Source of the DNA: Bryobacterales bacterium
GTDB lineage: Bacteria > Acidobacteriota > Terriglobia > Bryobacterales > Bryobacteraceae
Direction of reading: 5' to 3'
Assembly (NCBI GenBank): GCA_003132905.1
Contig: PKZC01000253.1
Location: 10,617 to 30,622, forward strand
Length of the DNA stretch: 20,006 bases
In this document: positions 1-8,000 of the stretch, one piece after another
How the letters are laid out: the number at the start of each line of letters is the position of its first letter
Position numbering within the stretch: position 1 is the first letter of the stretch
Notes under the pieces: model-generated
Seen by the model: the letters and a program-made list of their open reading frames with translations, nothing else
Told to the model about the DNA's origin: nothing
Database searches by the model: none
Program-made: the position numbers and the translations under genes

Positions 1-101
1 GGGGGGCTCACTTGGGCTTGGGCCTCGTTGAGAATCCGGATCAGCCGGTCAAGGGACAGGTCGAACACAGCTCGGAAAGGTTCCCATTTGTGTTTGGTCA
101 T
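1..101 (-). CDS. hypothetical protein, N-terminal part only (cut by window edge)
   Basis: Only the first 33 codons are inside the window. The frame starts MTKHKWEPFR and runs open to base 1. The ATG at 101 overlaps the TGA of the upstream methyltransferase (ATGA), and a strong GGAGG ribosome binding site lies 6 bases before it, so the start is well supported. The visible part is basic then amphipathic, with a helical stretch around LDRLIRILNEAQ. I do not recognise a family. The overlap places it as the third gene of a small minus-strand operon after the hypothetical protein at 745-1152 and the methyltransferase. Its function cannot be judged because the C-terminus is missing. Confidence 0.6.
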   Translation of the reverse strand, partial: MTKHKWEPFRAVFDLSLDRLIRILNEAQAQVSP

Positions 102-748
102 GCGACCCTCCGTTCACTGGAGACGCGGGATGAAGCGGTTTCGTAATGGGTGGGGTCGAGTTCGATGCCGATATAGGCGCGACCGATTTGCTGCGCGGCA
201 ACGCAGGTAGAGCCTGAGCCCGCGAACGGATCGAGGATCAAATCGCCAGGCTTGCTGAACGTTTCAATGATCGGCTTCAGGATGGCGATCGATTTCTGGG
301 TCGGGTGCAACGTGTTGCCGGTGCAGGTCCAATCCATCACGTCGGGCAGCGGCGCTGCGGGTAGGGCAGGGGTGCCTTTGATCAGAAGGTAGGCCGCCTC
401 ATGCCGGTATTCGAGATAGCGCGCTTGCGAGGCGTAACGCTTGCGGAAGACGATATGTCCGGCAATGCGAAATCCAGCCTGCTTCCACGCCTGGAAAAAC
501 AAATCGACTTTGTTCCAGCCGTAAAAGCTGACCGCGCACGCGTCGGGTTTCAGGACGCGATACATCTCGGCGAAGGATGGCGCAAGCCACGCGGCATTGT
601 CATCGTTCCGGACGGTTCGATTGTCCCGGCTTCTGTAACGGCTAATGTAGGGCGGGTCGGTCAGGATGAGATCCACGCTCTTATTCGGAAAGGATTTCAT
701 GACCTCGATGCAGTCACCGTGAATGATAGTGTCTTGGGGGATGCTCAT
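98..748 (-). CDS. beta-class DNA methyltransferase (N6-adenine or N4-cytosine), orphan
   Basis: This 216-residue protein is a small SAM-dependent DNA methyltransferase acting on exocyclic amino groups of bases. Catalytic motif IV, DPPY, is at residues 31-34, and the SAM-binding motif DPFAGSGST is near the C-terminus at 173-181. The order IV before I is that of beta-class enzymes of the D12/N4-N6 family (Pfam N6_N4_Mtase). HPTQKS at about 148 is another hallmark of the family. The start at 748 has a GGGAGG site 6-7 bases upstream and overlaps the TGA of the preceding gene. No restriction partner is adjacent, so it is probably a solitary epigenetic or anti-restriction methylase of the kind found on plasmids and phages. 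Whether it makes m6A or m4C cannot be told from sequence alone, although DPPY is commonest in adenine enzymes. Confidence 0.9.
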   Translation of the reverse strand: MSIPQDTIIHGDCIEVMKSFPNKSVDLILTDPPYISRYRSRDNRTVRNDDNAAWLAPSFAEMYRVLKPDACAVSFYGWNKVDLFFQAWKQAGFRIAGHIVFRKRYASQARYLEYRHEAAYLLIKGTPALPAAPLPDVMDWTCTGNTLHPTQKSIAILKPIIETFSKPGDLILDPFAGSGSTCVAAQQIGRAYIGIELDPTHYETASSRVSSERRVA

Positions 749-1152
749 ATCGCACCTCCCTTGGCTTTGGCGATAGCAGTGCGGGCGGCGTTCAGTGCGC
801 TGACGGATGGCGTTCCGTCATCAAGCCGGGCCAGGTCCGAGAGAACGTCTTCGCAGAGCTCTAGGGCGGCGAACATGTCCTGCGCAGCATCGCAGAGGGC
901 GCGTTCCGTGTCGCCACCGTACCTGAGAAAGCAATCATCGAGAGAAATATCCTCGGCGACGACCTTGCCTTCGGCGTCTTGAATGTCGACGATGCGTTTG
1001 CACGCGCTGTTTTCCCAGACGGCATGGTTCGTGACTTCGGAAAGGGGATATGCTTTCGCGGTTTCCAGAGCGGCGGTGTCATCCTCCGCCTGAATTTCCG
1101 CCGTTCCGTAATGAGTAACGTCTTCCGCGAAAAGGACCGTGTAGGTTTTCAT
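745..1152 (-). CDS. small acidic hypothetical protein
   Basis: This is a 135-residue protein starting MKTYTVLFAEDVTHYGTAEI. I chose the ATG at 1152, rather than a longer frame to 1296, because a GAGG site stands about 6 bases before it and the upstream extension is low-complexity and Arg/Pro-rich. The N-terminal half reads like a compact beta-rich domain (YTVLFAEDV, GTAEIQAEDDTAALETAKAY). The C-terminal half is helical and carries Cys residues. It is acidic and has no signal peptide or membrane segment. The TGA overlaps the ATG of the DNA methyltransferase, so the two are probably translated together. Proteins of this look commonly ride with plasmid methylase genes, but I know no function for it. 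Confidence 0.7.
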   Translation of the reverse strand: MKTYTVLFAEDVTHYGTAEIQAEDDTAALETAKAYPLSEVTNHAVWENSACKRIVDIQDAEGKVVAEDISLDDCFLRYGGDTERALCDAAQDMFAALELCEDVLSDLARLDDGTPSVSALNAARTAIAKAKGGAI

Positions 1153-1284
1153 GTTTGCCTCTTTTGTTTGAGTGACCCCCACGGCGGGGGCGAAAGAGGG
1201 CACGGCATGCCGCCGCAACCGAGCGAAGCTGTCATAGGATTTTGGGGTGACTGTCCCGCCCCAGGGCAAAGCCCGCCGGCGGGG

Positions 1285-1332
1285 GAGGGGAGCCAAAATC
1301 CGTCATTGACAGCAAGCGGCGGCGGCTACAGT
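1285..1332 (+). repeat. direct repeat copy A (TTGACAGCAA element)
   Basis: The block beginning GGGGAGCCAAAA and containing TTGACAGCAAG followed by GGC repeats recurs at 1932-1980. The 21 bases from 1306 match those from 1951 at 20 positions. Weaker similarity extends upstream to about 1230 and 1895 (both have TGTCAT-GG followed by TTTTGGG). TTGACA looks like a sigma70 -35 box, and TACAGT follows 15 bases later. The rest of the 372-base non-coding stretch 1153-1524 holds a GC-rich stem (CCCCC/GGGGG near 1174-1191) and the promoter at 1395-1423. I see nothing else in it. Confidence 0.6.
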
Positions 1333-1394
1333 GCCTTCGCCCCGCTGTGTGTGGGCGGCAGGTAGATGCCGCAGGAAACGATGGGTTTTCGGCC

Positions 1395-1423
1395 TTGAAG
1401 CACTAGGCTCAAATGAGTATAGT
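1395..1423 (+). promoter_or_regulatory. sigma70-type promoter for the antitoxin-like gene
   Basis: TTGAAG at 1395-1400 and TATAGT at 1418-1423 are separated by 17 bases, the optimal spacing for a sigma70 promoter. Transcription would start about 100 bases before the ATG at 1525. The TAGGCTC stretch inside the spacer recurs at about 2040, downstream of the second TTGACAGCAA repeat, suggesting a duplicated control region. Prediction only. Confidence 0.5.
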
Positions 1424-1524
1424 TGTGGTCGTTCAAAGAACAGCGCAGGGGGCTCAGGTCCCACGGGATGGCAAGCCTGCGACAGACGACCGGACCGTAG
1501 GAGAATAAGAGAAAGGCGACGCCG

Positions 1525-1779
1525 ATGACCATCATTGTTGATATAAGGCCCGAGGTTCAGGCCGAACTCAGCCGCCAGGCTGCTGCTCATGGGGTTGATA
1601 TTGGCGCCTATGCGGCAAGTTTGCTTGAAGAGGCGGCCCATGTGCCCTCCGGGTCGAAGACGATCAGCCAAAGCGAGCTGGACAACACGCTTCAGGAGCT
1701 TGCGCAGTTCTCCCACAAGATTCCCTTGCTCCCGGATGAAGCCTTCTCCCGCGAGAGCCTGTATCGGGATCACGACTGA
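1525..1779 (+). CDS. antitoxin-like small protein without a visible toxin partner
   Basis: This 84-residue protein opens with MTIIVDIRPEVQAELSRQAA, a beta strand followed by helices as in ribbon-helix-helix-type antitoxins. Its C-terminus, LPDEAFSRESLYRDHD, resembles the toxin-neutralising tails of VapB-like partners of PIN-domain toxins. An AAGG ribosome binding site precedes the ATG. The stop is TGATG, offering an ATG at 1779 for an overlapping second gene as in many toxin-antitoxin pairs. The frame that follows, MSEGDACHC, has no PIN motifs and no toxin resemblance. The toxin is therefore absent or deleted. The gene could be an orphan antitoxin or a member of a stand-alone small-protein family. 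The family assignment rests on sequence style and is uncertain. Confidence 0.65.
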   Translation: MTIIVDIRPEVQAELSRQAAAHGVDIGAYAASLLEEAAHVPSGSKTISQSELDNTLQELAQFSHKIPLLPDEAFSRESLYRDHD

Positions 1780-1800
1780 TGTCGGAGGGTGATGCCTGTC

Positions 1801-1816
1801 ATTGCTTGACAGCAAT
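1801..1816 (+). repeat. small palindrome with TTGACA loop
   Basis: ATTGC and GCAAT form perfect 5-base arms around TTGACA. It contains a third copy of TTGACAGCAA (1806-1815), besides those at 1306 and 1951. It lies just after the antitoxin-like gene, where a toxin gene would be expected. It may be an operator or simply a relic of the repeated control element. Confidence 0.35.
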
Positions 1817-1931
1817 ATCCTGTTGCGGACCAGCAAAAGCGGTGACCCCCCAGTATGCCGCGCGGAAGAGGCACCTGCTGCCGATCATGCGCCGTCTGTC
1901 ATGGCTTTTTGGGAACGTGACCGATAGGGAA

Positions 1932-1980
1932 GGGGGAGCCGAAAAGGCTATTGACAGCAAGCTGCGGCGGCGAAAGTGCA
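1932..1980 (+). repeat. direct repeat copy B (TTGACAGCAA element)
   Basis: This is the second copy of the element at 1285-1332, about 645 bases downstream and in the same orientation. GGGGGAGCCGAAAA is followed by TTGACAGCAAGC and GGCGGC. It lies in the 361-base non-coding stretch 1780-2140 between the antitoxin-like gene and the restriction-modification methylase. Apart from this repeat, the small palindrome at 1801 and the inverted repeat at 2050, I see no gene there. Confidence 0.6.
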
Positions 1981-2049
1981 TCCGTCCTACCGTTTTCCAG
2001 GGGCGCGATGGCGGAGTGGCACCAACTGCCGAAACCTGCTAGGCTCGGT

Positions 2050-2065
2050 TTTCCCTTGAGGGAAA
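2050..2065 (+). promoter_or_regulatory. inverted repeat upstream of the modification gene, candidate operator
   Basis: TTTCCC and GGGAAA form perfect 6-base arms around TTGA, about 75 bases before the methylase ATG. The methylase has its own N-terminal helix-turn-helix, so autoregulation through a nearby palindrome is conceivable. No run of T follows, which argues against a terminator. A TATACT box at 2123-2128 would give an almost leaderless transcript for the ATG at 2141, but no good -35 box is spaced for it. Confidence 0.3.
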
Positions 2066-2140
2066 TGGTAGTCGTCAACCGGACCTCTTGGTCTCCGGCT
2101 CTCTTGATGATTGGCAGGGCGCTATACTTTCGTAGACTGC

Positions 2141-4138
2141 ATGAAAACACTTTTCGATCATGATCTCGACCAAGAATATGTTGGCATGCCAGAGGCAGTT
2201 TCGCTGCTGGGAGTTTGTGCAGCCACCGTTAGAAATTGGGTCAAGCACCGATACCTGAATCCCGCGACAGTCGGGGGGAAACTGACTTTCGATCTTCGGC
2301 AACTGACCGACCTCAAATCAAAGATCACAAGCGGAAAAATCGACCGTCTTACGCGACGAGCAAATAAAAGAGAGTCAGCGCTCACGTTTCTTCCGACAGA
2401 ATACGCTGACAGCCCAGGGGTAGTGTCCGCTGTTGAACGCATTGCTTATTCTTTCAGGCGGGAACAACTGGACCTCAAGTCAACCCTCTTGTCCGTCGCC
2501 CTGAGGCTTCTTGAACAGAATGGGTTGGTTGAGCGTATCGATGGAAGAGACCTCGGCTCGACAAAGATCAGAAGCGAGGCGCTTAGGGCGGAACTGGACT
2601 GGTGGTTCGAGCATTCCAGGGCGATCTCTTCTCCATGTTACGCCTCGCTTGTTGACCGCGAAATACCGATGGTCCGGGATTTCTTGGGAGTCTTGTATCA
2701 GGCCCTAGCGAAAGAGGGTGTAAAAGCAAGGGGCGGCTCGTACTACACGCCCAGGCGAGTGGTTGATGACATAGTCTCGGACTATGTGTGTGAGAATTCC
2801 GTTGTTCTTGATCCGTGTTGTGGAACAGGTCAGTTCCTTCTGGCCGCCGCTGAAAAGATCACCGCTCCCTCGAATCTCTGGGGTTTCGACATTGATGAAG
2901 TGGCGGTGCGCCTAGCGCGGCTGAACATCATCACACGTTTTCCCGACATTGAGTTTTCCCCGAACATTTACTGCAGGAACACACTTCTGGCATTTCCGTT
3001 CCAAGCGCGCATCGATGGTAAGGAGATTCCCCGTTTTGATGTTATCTTCACGAATCCTCCGTGGGGCGCCCACTTTTCCGCCATGGAGATTACGCAGCTT
3101 CAGGCATTGTTCCCATCGATAAAGTCAAACGAGGGATTCTCCCTGTTCGTGGCGAAGGGCCTTCAGTTACTCAGGGATGGCGGCTCTCTCTCGTATATCC
3201 TCCCGGAATCGTTCCTGAATATCAAAGTGCATGCGGATATTAGGGGCGTCGTCTCCAAGCAGACACGGATTCGTCGAGTTGTACACCTTGGGCGCATCTT
3301 CCAGAACGTGTTCACACCAGCTATCCGCTTGGATATATCTAAAGAAGCGCCTTCCCAGGGAAACTGCTTCGTCGCCACAAAGGACAACCATTCCTGTGAG
3401 GTGGAGCAATCGAGGCTTAGGGAGAACGCGGATCACGTGTTCGACCTTTTTACCGGAGAGGAAGATTTGGCGATCTTCGAAAAAGTATACGGCCGCGACC
3501 ATCTGACTCTGGAGGGAAATGCAGATTGGGCCTTGGGTGTCGTTACGGGGAACAACGCAAAGTTTCTCACCGAACATCGGGACGACCACCATGAGCCAAT
3601 TCTTACAGGTAAAGATCTACGGCGGTTCACTGCCGGTGTTCCAAAGAAGTTCATCCACTTTAAACCCGAGGTCTTTCAGCAAGTTGCTCCGGTACAGAAG
3701 TACAGAGCACCGGAAAAACTGTTGTATAAGTTCGTCTCTGATGAATTGATTTTTGCATATGACGACCGGCAAACACTGTCTCTTAATAGCGCGAACGTGC
3801 TCATTCCCGCTTTGCGGGGCTTTGGTGTAAAAGCAGTGCTTGGTTTTCTGAATTCTAGCCTGTATCAATTGATCTTCCAGAAGAAGGTGGGAGCGCTGAA
3901 AGTTCTTCGCGGAGACATCGAGAAGTTCCCGTTTCCAAAACTTACAGCGGCGGAGCATCAGCACATTGTTTCGTATGTGGATACGCTAATAAGCGCCGAG
4001 TCATCCGATGATCGCAAGAAGTGTGCGTTTACCGGTTTGGATGACTATATTATGACTCTGTTTCGTCTCACTGATGTTCAAAAGGCTTATGTGCATGCGA
4101 ACGCGAGAGTGTCACCAAAACGGATGCCGTTCAAGTAG
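2141..4138 (+). CDS. type II restriction-modification system N6-adenine DNA methyltransferase with N-terminal helix-turn-helix
   Basis: This 665-residue protein is the modification enzyme of the restriction pair with the next gene. Residues 15-40 (MPEAVSLLGVCAATVRNWVK) look like a MerR-type helix-turn-helix. The catalytic domain follows: YYTP at about 201, SAM motif I DPCCGTGQF at 224-232 and motif IV NPPW at 305-308. This order (I before IV) marks the gamma class of N6-adenine enzymes, as in HsdM and Eco57I-like families. The C-terminal half resembles the target recognition region of such enzymes (for example VLGFLNSSLYQLIFQKK). I chose ATG 2141 over an upstream TTG. A later start at 2186 would still keep the HTH. 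No strong ribosome binding site is visible. The endonuclease gene starts 18 bases after the stop. GC is lower than in the flanks, suggesting acquisition as a module. Confidence 0.9.
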   Translation: MKTLFDHDLDQEYVGMPEAVSLLGVCAATVRNWVKHRYLNPATVGGKLTFDLRQLTDLKSKITSGKIDRLTRRANKRESALTFLPTEYADSPGVVSAVERIAYSFRREQLDLKSTLLSVALRLLEQNGLVERIDGRDLGSTKIRSEALRAELDWWFEHSRAISSPCYASLVDREIPMVRDFLGVLYQALAKEGVKARGGSYYTPRRVVDDIVSDYVCENSVVLDPCCGTGQFLLAAAEKITAPSNLWGFDIDEVAVRLARLNIITRFPDIEFSPNIYCRNTLLAFPFQARIDGKEIPRFDVIFTNPPWGAHFSAMEITQLQALFPSIKSNEGFSLFVAKGLQLLRDGGSLSYILPESFLNIKVHADIRGVVSKQTRIRRVVHLGRIFQNVFTPAIRLDISKEAPSQGNCFVATKDNHSCEVEQSRLRENADHVFDLFTGEEDLAIFEKVYGRDHLTLEGNADWALGVVTGNNAKFLTEHRDDHHEPILTGKDLRRFTAGVPKKFIHFKPEVFQQVAPVQKYRAPEKLLYKFVSDELIFAYDDRQTLSLNSANVLIPALRGFGVKAVLGFLNSSLYQLIFQKKVGALKVLRGDIEKFPFPKLTAAEHQHIVSYVDTLISAESSDDRKKCAFTGLDDYIMTLFRLTDVQKAYVHANARVSPKRMPFK

Positions 4139-4156
4139 CCAGGGAATTGACGCTTC

Positions 4157-4897
4157 ATGGAGACACTCAAAGAAAAGCTGGTGAAGCTCGTGGACGAGTT
4201 GGCCGCCGACAAGAGGGAAGCGCTTAAGACTCGGCTCGCCAACCTCATTTCCGTTTACCCGTTCAATGAGTACGAATACATAATTTCGTCCCTCATGGGG
4301 TTGGAGAAGCTGACGTTAGATGAGTATTACGAGATCAGAGATGAATACATTGCCAGGAACATGTATCTCTATATTTTTGAGATTGGTTCTCCCCGCGGTT
4401 TTGGGGAGCAGTGGGCACAGGGCCACTTGAAGGAACTAGTCCCCGATCTAGTAAAGCCCACAAAGAAGCTCGACTCTGATTATAGCGGAGCCTACGATCT
4501 CGTTCTTCCCTTTGAAGCCGGACCAATCCGGATCGAAGTAAAAGCATCGCGGGCGGTTAGGGGCGATGTTGCGGAACCGTTGTACGTAAAGGCCTTGGCA
4601 TATGCCAGCAAGCATCCTTTTTGGATGAACTTTCAGCAGATTAAACCAGCGCACTGCGATGTGTTCGTCTGGGTGGCGGTATGGAGAGACGTTAGTAAGT
4701 ATTGGGTGTTGTCTTCGAATGAGGTGCTGAATCACGAGTCCTATTCAAAGGGACAACACCGAGGGAACGTAGGTGAAGGTCAGCTTCACCTGAGGGATGA
4801 CAACATTGCGGAATTCCAAAAGTATGAAGCAAAGCCAAACGGGTTGAAAGAAGCGATCATCGCTGCATACAAGCGTCAGAGGGGCGAGGCCGTCTGA
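4157..4897 (+). CDS. type II restriction endonuclease, PD-(D/E)XK fold
   Basis: This 246-residue protein is inferred to cut unmethylated DNA at the site protected by the methylase just upstream. The catalytic signature is visible: Asp114 in GAYDLVLP and EVK at 127-129 in IRIEVKAS, spaced 12 residues apart as in PD-(D/E)XK nucleases. Residues 36-100, including ARNMYLYIFEIGSPRGFGEQ, form a conserved-looking block before the active site. The tail HRGNVGEGQLHLRDDN resembles C-terminal parts of other type II enzymes. The gene lies 18 bases after the methylase stop, with a weak AGGGAA site. The recognition sequence cannot be read from the protein, and I could not place it confidently in a named restriction family. 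It appears full length. The 138 bases after it hold no gene and no clear terminator. Confidence 0.8.
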   Translation: METLKEKLVKLVDELAADKREALKTRLANLISVYPFNEYEYIISSLMGLEKLTLDEYYEIRDEYIARNMYLYIFEIGSPRGFGEQWAQGHLKELVPDLVKPTKKLDSDYSGAYDLVLPFEAGPIRIEVKASRAVRGDVAEPLYVKALAYASKHPFWMNFQQIKPAHCDVFVWVAVWRDVSKYWVLSSNEVLNHESYSKGQHRGNVGEGQLHLRDDNIAEFQKYEAKPNGLKEAIIAAYKRQRGEAV

Positions 4898-5035
4898 GCA
4901 GGCGTCGATTTCGGGGTTGGTTTTAATCGCGAATTAGCTAGTGCCCGCTAGAGACGATGGCACGGGCTAACCTGATAGCGGCGCAGCAATGTCTTGTGGG
5001 ACTCGGATCAACCGGCCAACGCGCCTAGACCTTGG

Positions 5036-8000
5036 TCAGTTTCCACCTGATGACTGCACTTCACTGCCGGACACGTGTGCCAATTCGACGTAGCGGCATA
5101 AAGCGTTGGCAAGTTGCATCTGGCGCGGACTGCGGCATTCTGGCTCCAACAGGCGTGGGCTTCCCACCACAATCACCATCGCTTGCGCCCGTGATGTTGC
5201 GACATTAAGACGATTAAGGCTGTAGAGGAACTCCATTCCACGCGGTGCGTCTTCTGGCGACGAAGTGGTGAGTGAATAAATCACCACCGGCGCTTGCTGT
5301 CCCTGGAATTTATCCACCGTTCCGACACGGGCGTTCGCCAACCGGGCAGCCAGGTCCGAAACCTGTGCATTGTAGGGCGCGACGATCAGAATATCTTCAA
5401 GCCGCAATGGACGGCCGTTGCTCTTGTCGTCTATCCAATTTACGCCGGGCTGAATCAGCGTGTCGATGATACTGGCGACGCGGTCCACTTCCTCCGGGGA
5501 CGCGTTCTGGTTGCCGTCGTGATGGACCGGAACGAACCACAGGCCCGATTCACCCAACCACGGATGGCCTTGGATCTTTTGCCGTTCAAGTCCTCCGCGG
5601 GAGTGGAGTCGGCTCTCGTAAAACAACTCCGACGTGAAGCGGCAAATGGAGGGATGCAGGCGCCAAGTTTTCTCCAAGAATAGGCCCTTCTCCTGCAGGA
5701 TGGTTTTGGCTCCGGCGAGCAGGTGTTCGAGGGCGGAAAGATCGGCTCCCTCAGGATGGCTGCCTTTGAGGGGCTGTTCCAGTTGCTGGGGATCACCCAG
5801 GAGCACGAGGCTCTTCGCGGCTTGCGACAGAGCCAGCACGTTTGCGAGCGACATCTGGCCGGCTTCATCGACGAACAGCACGTCTACCGCCTCGAAATAG
5901 TCTTCCCGCGACCACATCCAAGCTGTGCCCGCGACGACGTGGGCGCCGTCGTGCAACTCTGCCAGCGGCTCGGCATTGTCCGTTGCAAGGGTGATGGCGG
6001 GCGGGTCTTCTTCCGGCTTCTCGTTCACCTTCTGAATACATCGCAAATCGTTGATGTTGAATTCCGCCGCTGCTTTGACCACCTCATCGAGCAGGTTCCG
6101 TATGACCTTGTGGCTCATCGCCGTGATGCCGACTTTCTTTCCCTGCCGGACCAGTTCGCAAATCATGCGGGCACCTGTAAACGTTTTTCCCGCGCCGGGT
6201 GGCCCTTGGATCGCGAGCACGGAGTCGTCAAGCTGCACCACGATACGTTTCGCTGCGTCTACGGTCGATTCTCCTGAGCGTGCCGGTAGTCCCGTTCCGT
6301 CAAGAAGGCGAGGGGGCTGGCGCAACAGAAGGTCCCTCGCCCCCCGGTAAGGCCCAACGGAATCGACGCCGTTTGTATTCACCCAGGTACCCAGCCGGAA
6401 GAGTGCGTCCGCCAGTACGTCGTTATTAGGACCCCTCGCATCGACAAAGACCGATGTCGGGTGAACTTCGGCAGTCTTCTTCATCTTCTTGATATCGACA
6501 GTCCGCGCCGCGATCTCAATTGCGACGACTTCGCCGATCTTTTCACCTCGCTCGCAGACGACGTCTCCGGCTCGAACATCGGTTTCCTGTTTCTCGAAGC
6601 GATAGCGATCCGTCGGAATCCTTCGCAGCACTTCGATAGTTCCCACCCGTTCTAAACCTGAAATGGCGGAGCGCTCATCGAGGAGTTCGTCATCGGTCAG
6701 ATCCTTCAGCCGGAAGTACTCCCACCAGTCTGCCTTGGACTCCCTGCGGTGCCAGTCGAGCAGATTCGCAAGCAGCCAGCGAGCGGCCTCTTCGGCATTG
6801 CGCGCTTCCGGGTCAGCGGGGATGTTTCTCAGCAGCGCTTCTGCAAGCTCGGCGCTTTGCTGTTGCCGTTCACTCACTGCTTTTGGGGGAGCTCCTTCTG
6901 ACATGATGGGACGTGAGAGTTGGTGACCTGCACGCTCTTGTTCCAGCCGCTCGCGTTCCAGCCACTCGCGCAGCGACAGCGTCGAAAAGCAATCGTCGGA
7001 ATTATAGACTACGATTGTCTCTTTCACAGATTCTGCTACGTCGTCGGCCCGCCCCATTTCCAGGCCGTGCTGCATCTGACGCATCGCGTGCCCTGCCTCC
7101 TCCAGTGGCATTTTGCGCCTGAAGCTATGAAACACCTCCAGTGCTTTCAGCGAGTATTGCTCTACACTGGCCCGAACCGACCGCTTCAAGACGGTGTGAA
7201 GGTCAATGAACAGCGTTGCGCGAAGCATCCGGTCGATCTCATCCTCGCAGACGCCATAACGGCCCATTAGCCTCTTCACTGCTGAAGGCTCGTATGGTGC
7301 GAAGTGATAAATATGCATCGACGCATGGCGCGTCCATCGATCCATCACCGTTTCCACAAACCATTGAAACGCGGCCTTTTCATCCGCAGGCGTAAGTGCC
7401 CAACGGCGCTCGTACTTTGGCGGTCGCTCAAGATCCGCTAGGACCAGGCCAAACAGATACTCCCGCCCGCTCAGCCCAACGAATGGATCACCCTCCAAAT
7501 CAAAGAACACGTCCCCAGCTGAGGGCTCTGGCAGTAGGGAGAGTCCGTGTTCCTCCGTGATTTCAAGGATTTCGTAAACGGGTCGCCGCTCTTCTCGCCC
7601 GACCACCTGGATGCGCGCCTGTTCCCGCACCCGAATGTAGCCGTCACGAGATCCGTGATCGGGGCGTTCCCGGATTGGCAAAGGAAAGCGCGCAAGGTCG
7701 GCGACGGTCGTGGTACCCCAGACCAGAAGTTGCTTGCGCTGTAATCTGCTGATACCCGCGACGAGCGACAGATGGTCGTCCCTCCGGCGCTCCGCGTCGC
7801 ACTCTGGCCACCAGCGGCACACTTCGCAGTGCGGTGTCGGTTCTGGGTAGGTTTCGGAGACTCTGCCGTTTTCGCTGACGGCTGTCTCCAGACGGGACTT
7901 TACATAGCGGTAATACGCGGCGTAATCCAGCACTCGGTATTGCTCAGGATGAAAGACTTCGCCCGGCGGGACAACATACATCGACTCGGGCAGCACTACC

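Noticed and set aside
401..982. 193-codon plus-strand frame across the methyltransferase
   Set aside because: It lies antisense to a protein with clear DPPY and FAGSGST motifs. It is a shadow frame.
1303..1836. Long minus-strand frame antisense to the antitoxin-like gene
   Set aside because: It covers repeats and the promoter, has no domain character, and the plus-strand gene has better start signals.
1779..2042. Plus-strand frame overlapping the antitoxin-like stop, possible toxin
   Set aside because: Its position fits a toxin, but the translation is Cys/Arg-rich without PIN, RelE or other toxin motifs and runs through the repeat elements.
2123..2128. TATACT as -10 box for the modification gene
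   Set aside because: No -35 box lies at 16-18 bases upstream; the nearest TTGATG is only 13 bases away. Not listed as a promoter.
5294..6277. Plus-strand frames of 129 and 184 codons over the helicase domain
   Set aside because: They are antisense to conserved helicase motifs and have no independent start signals.
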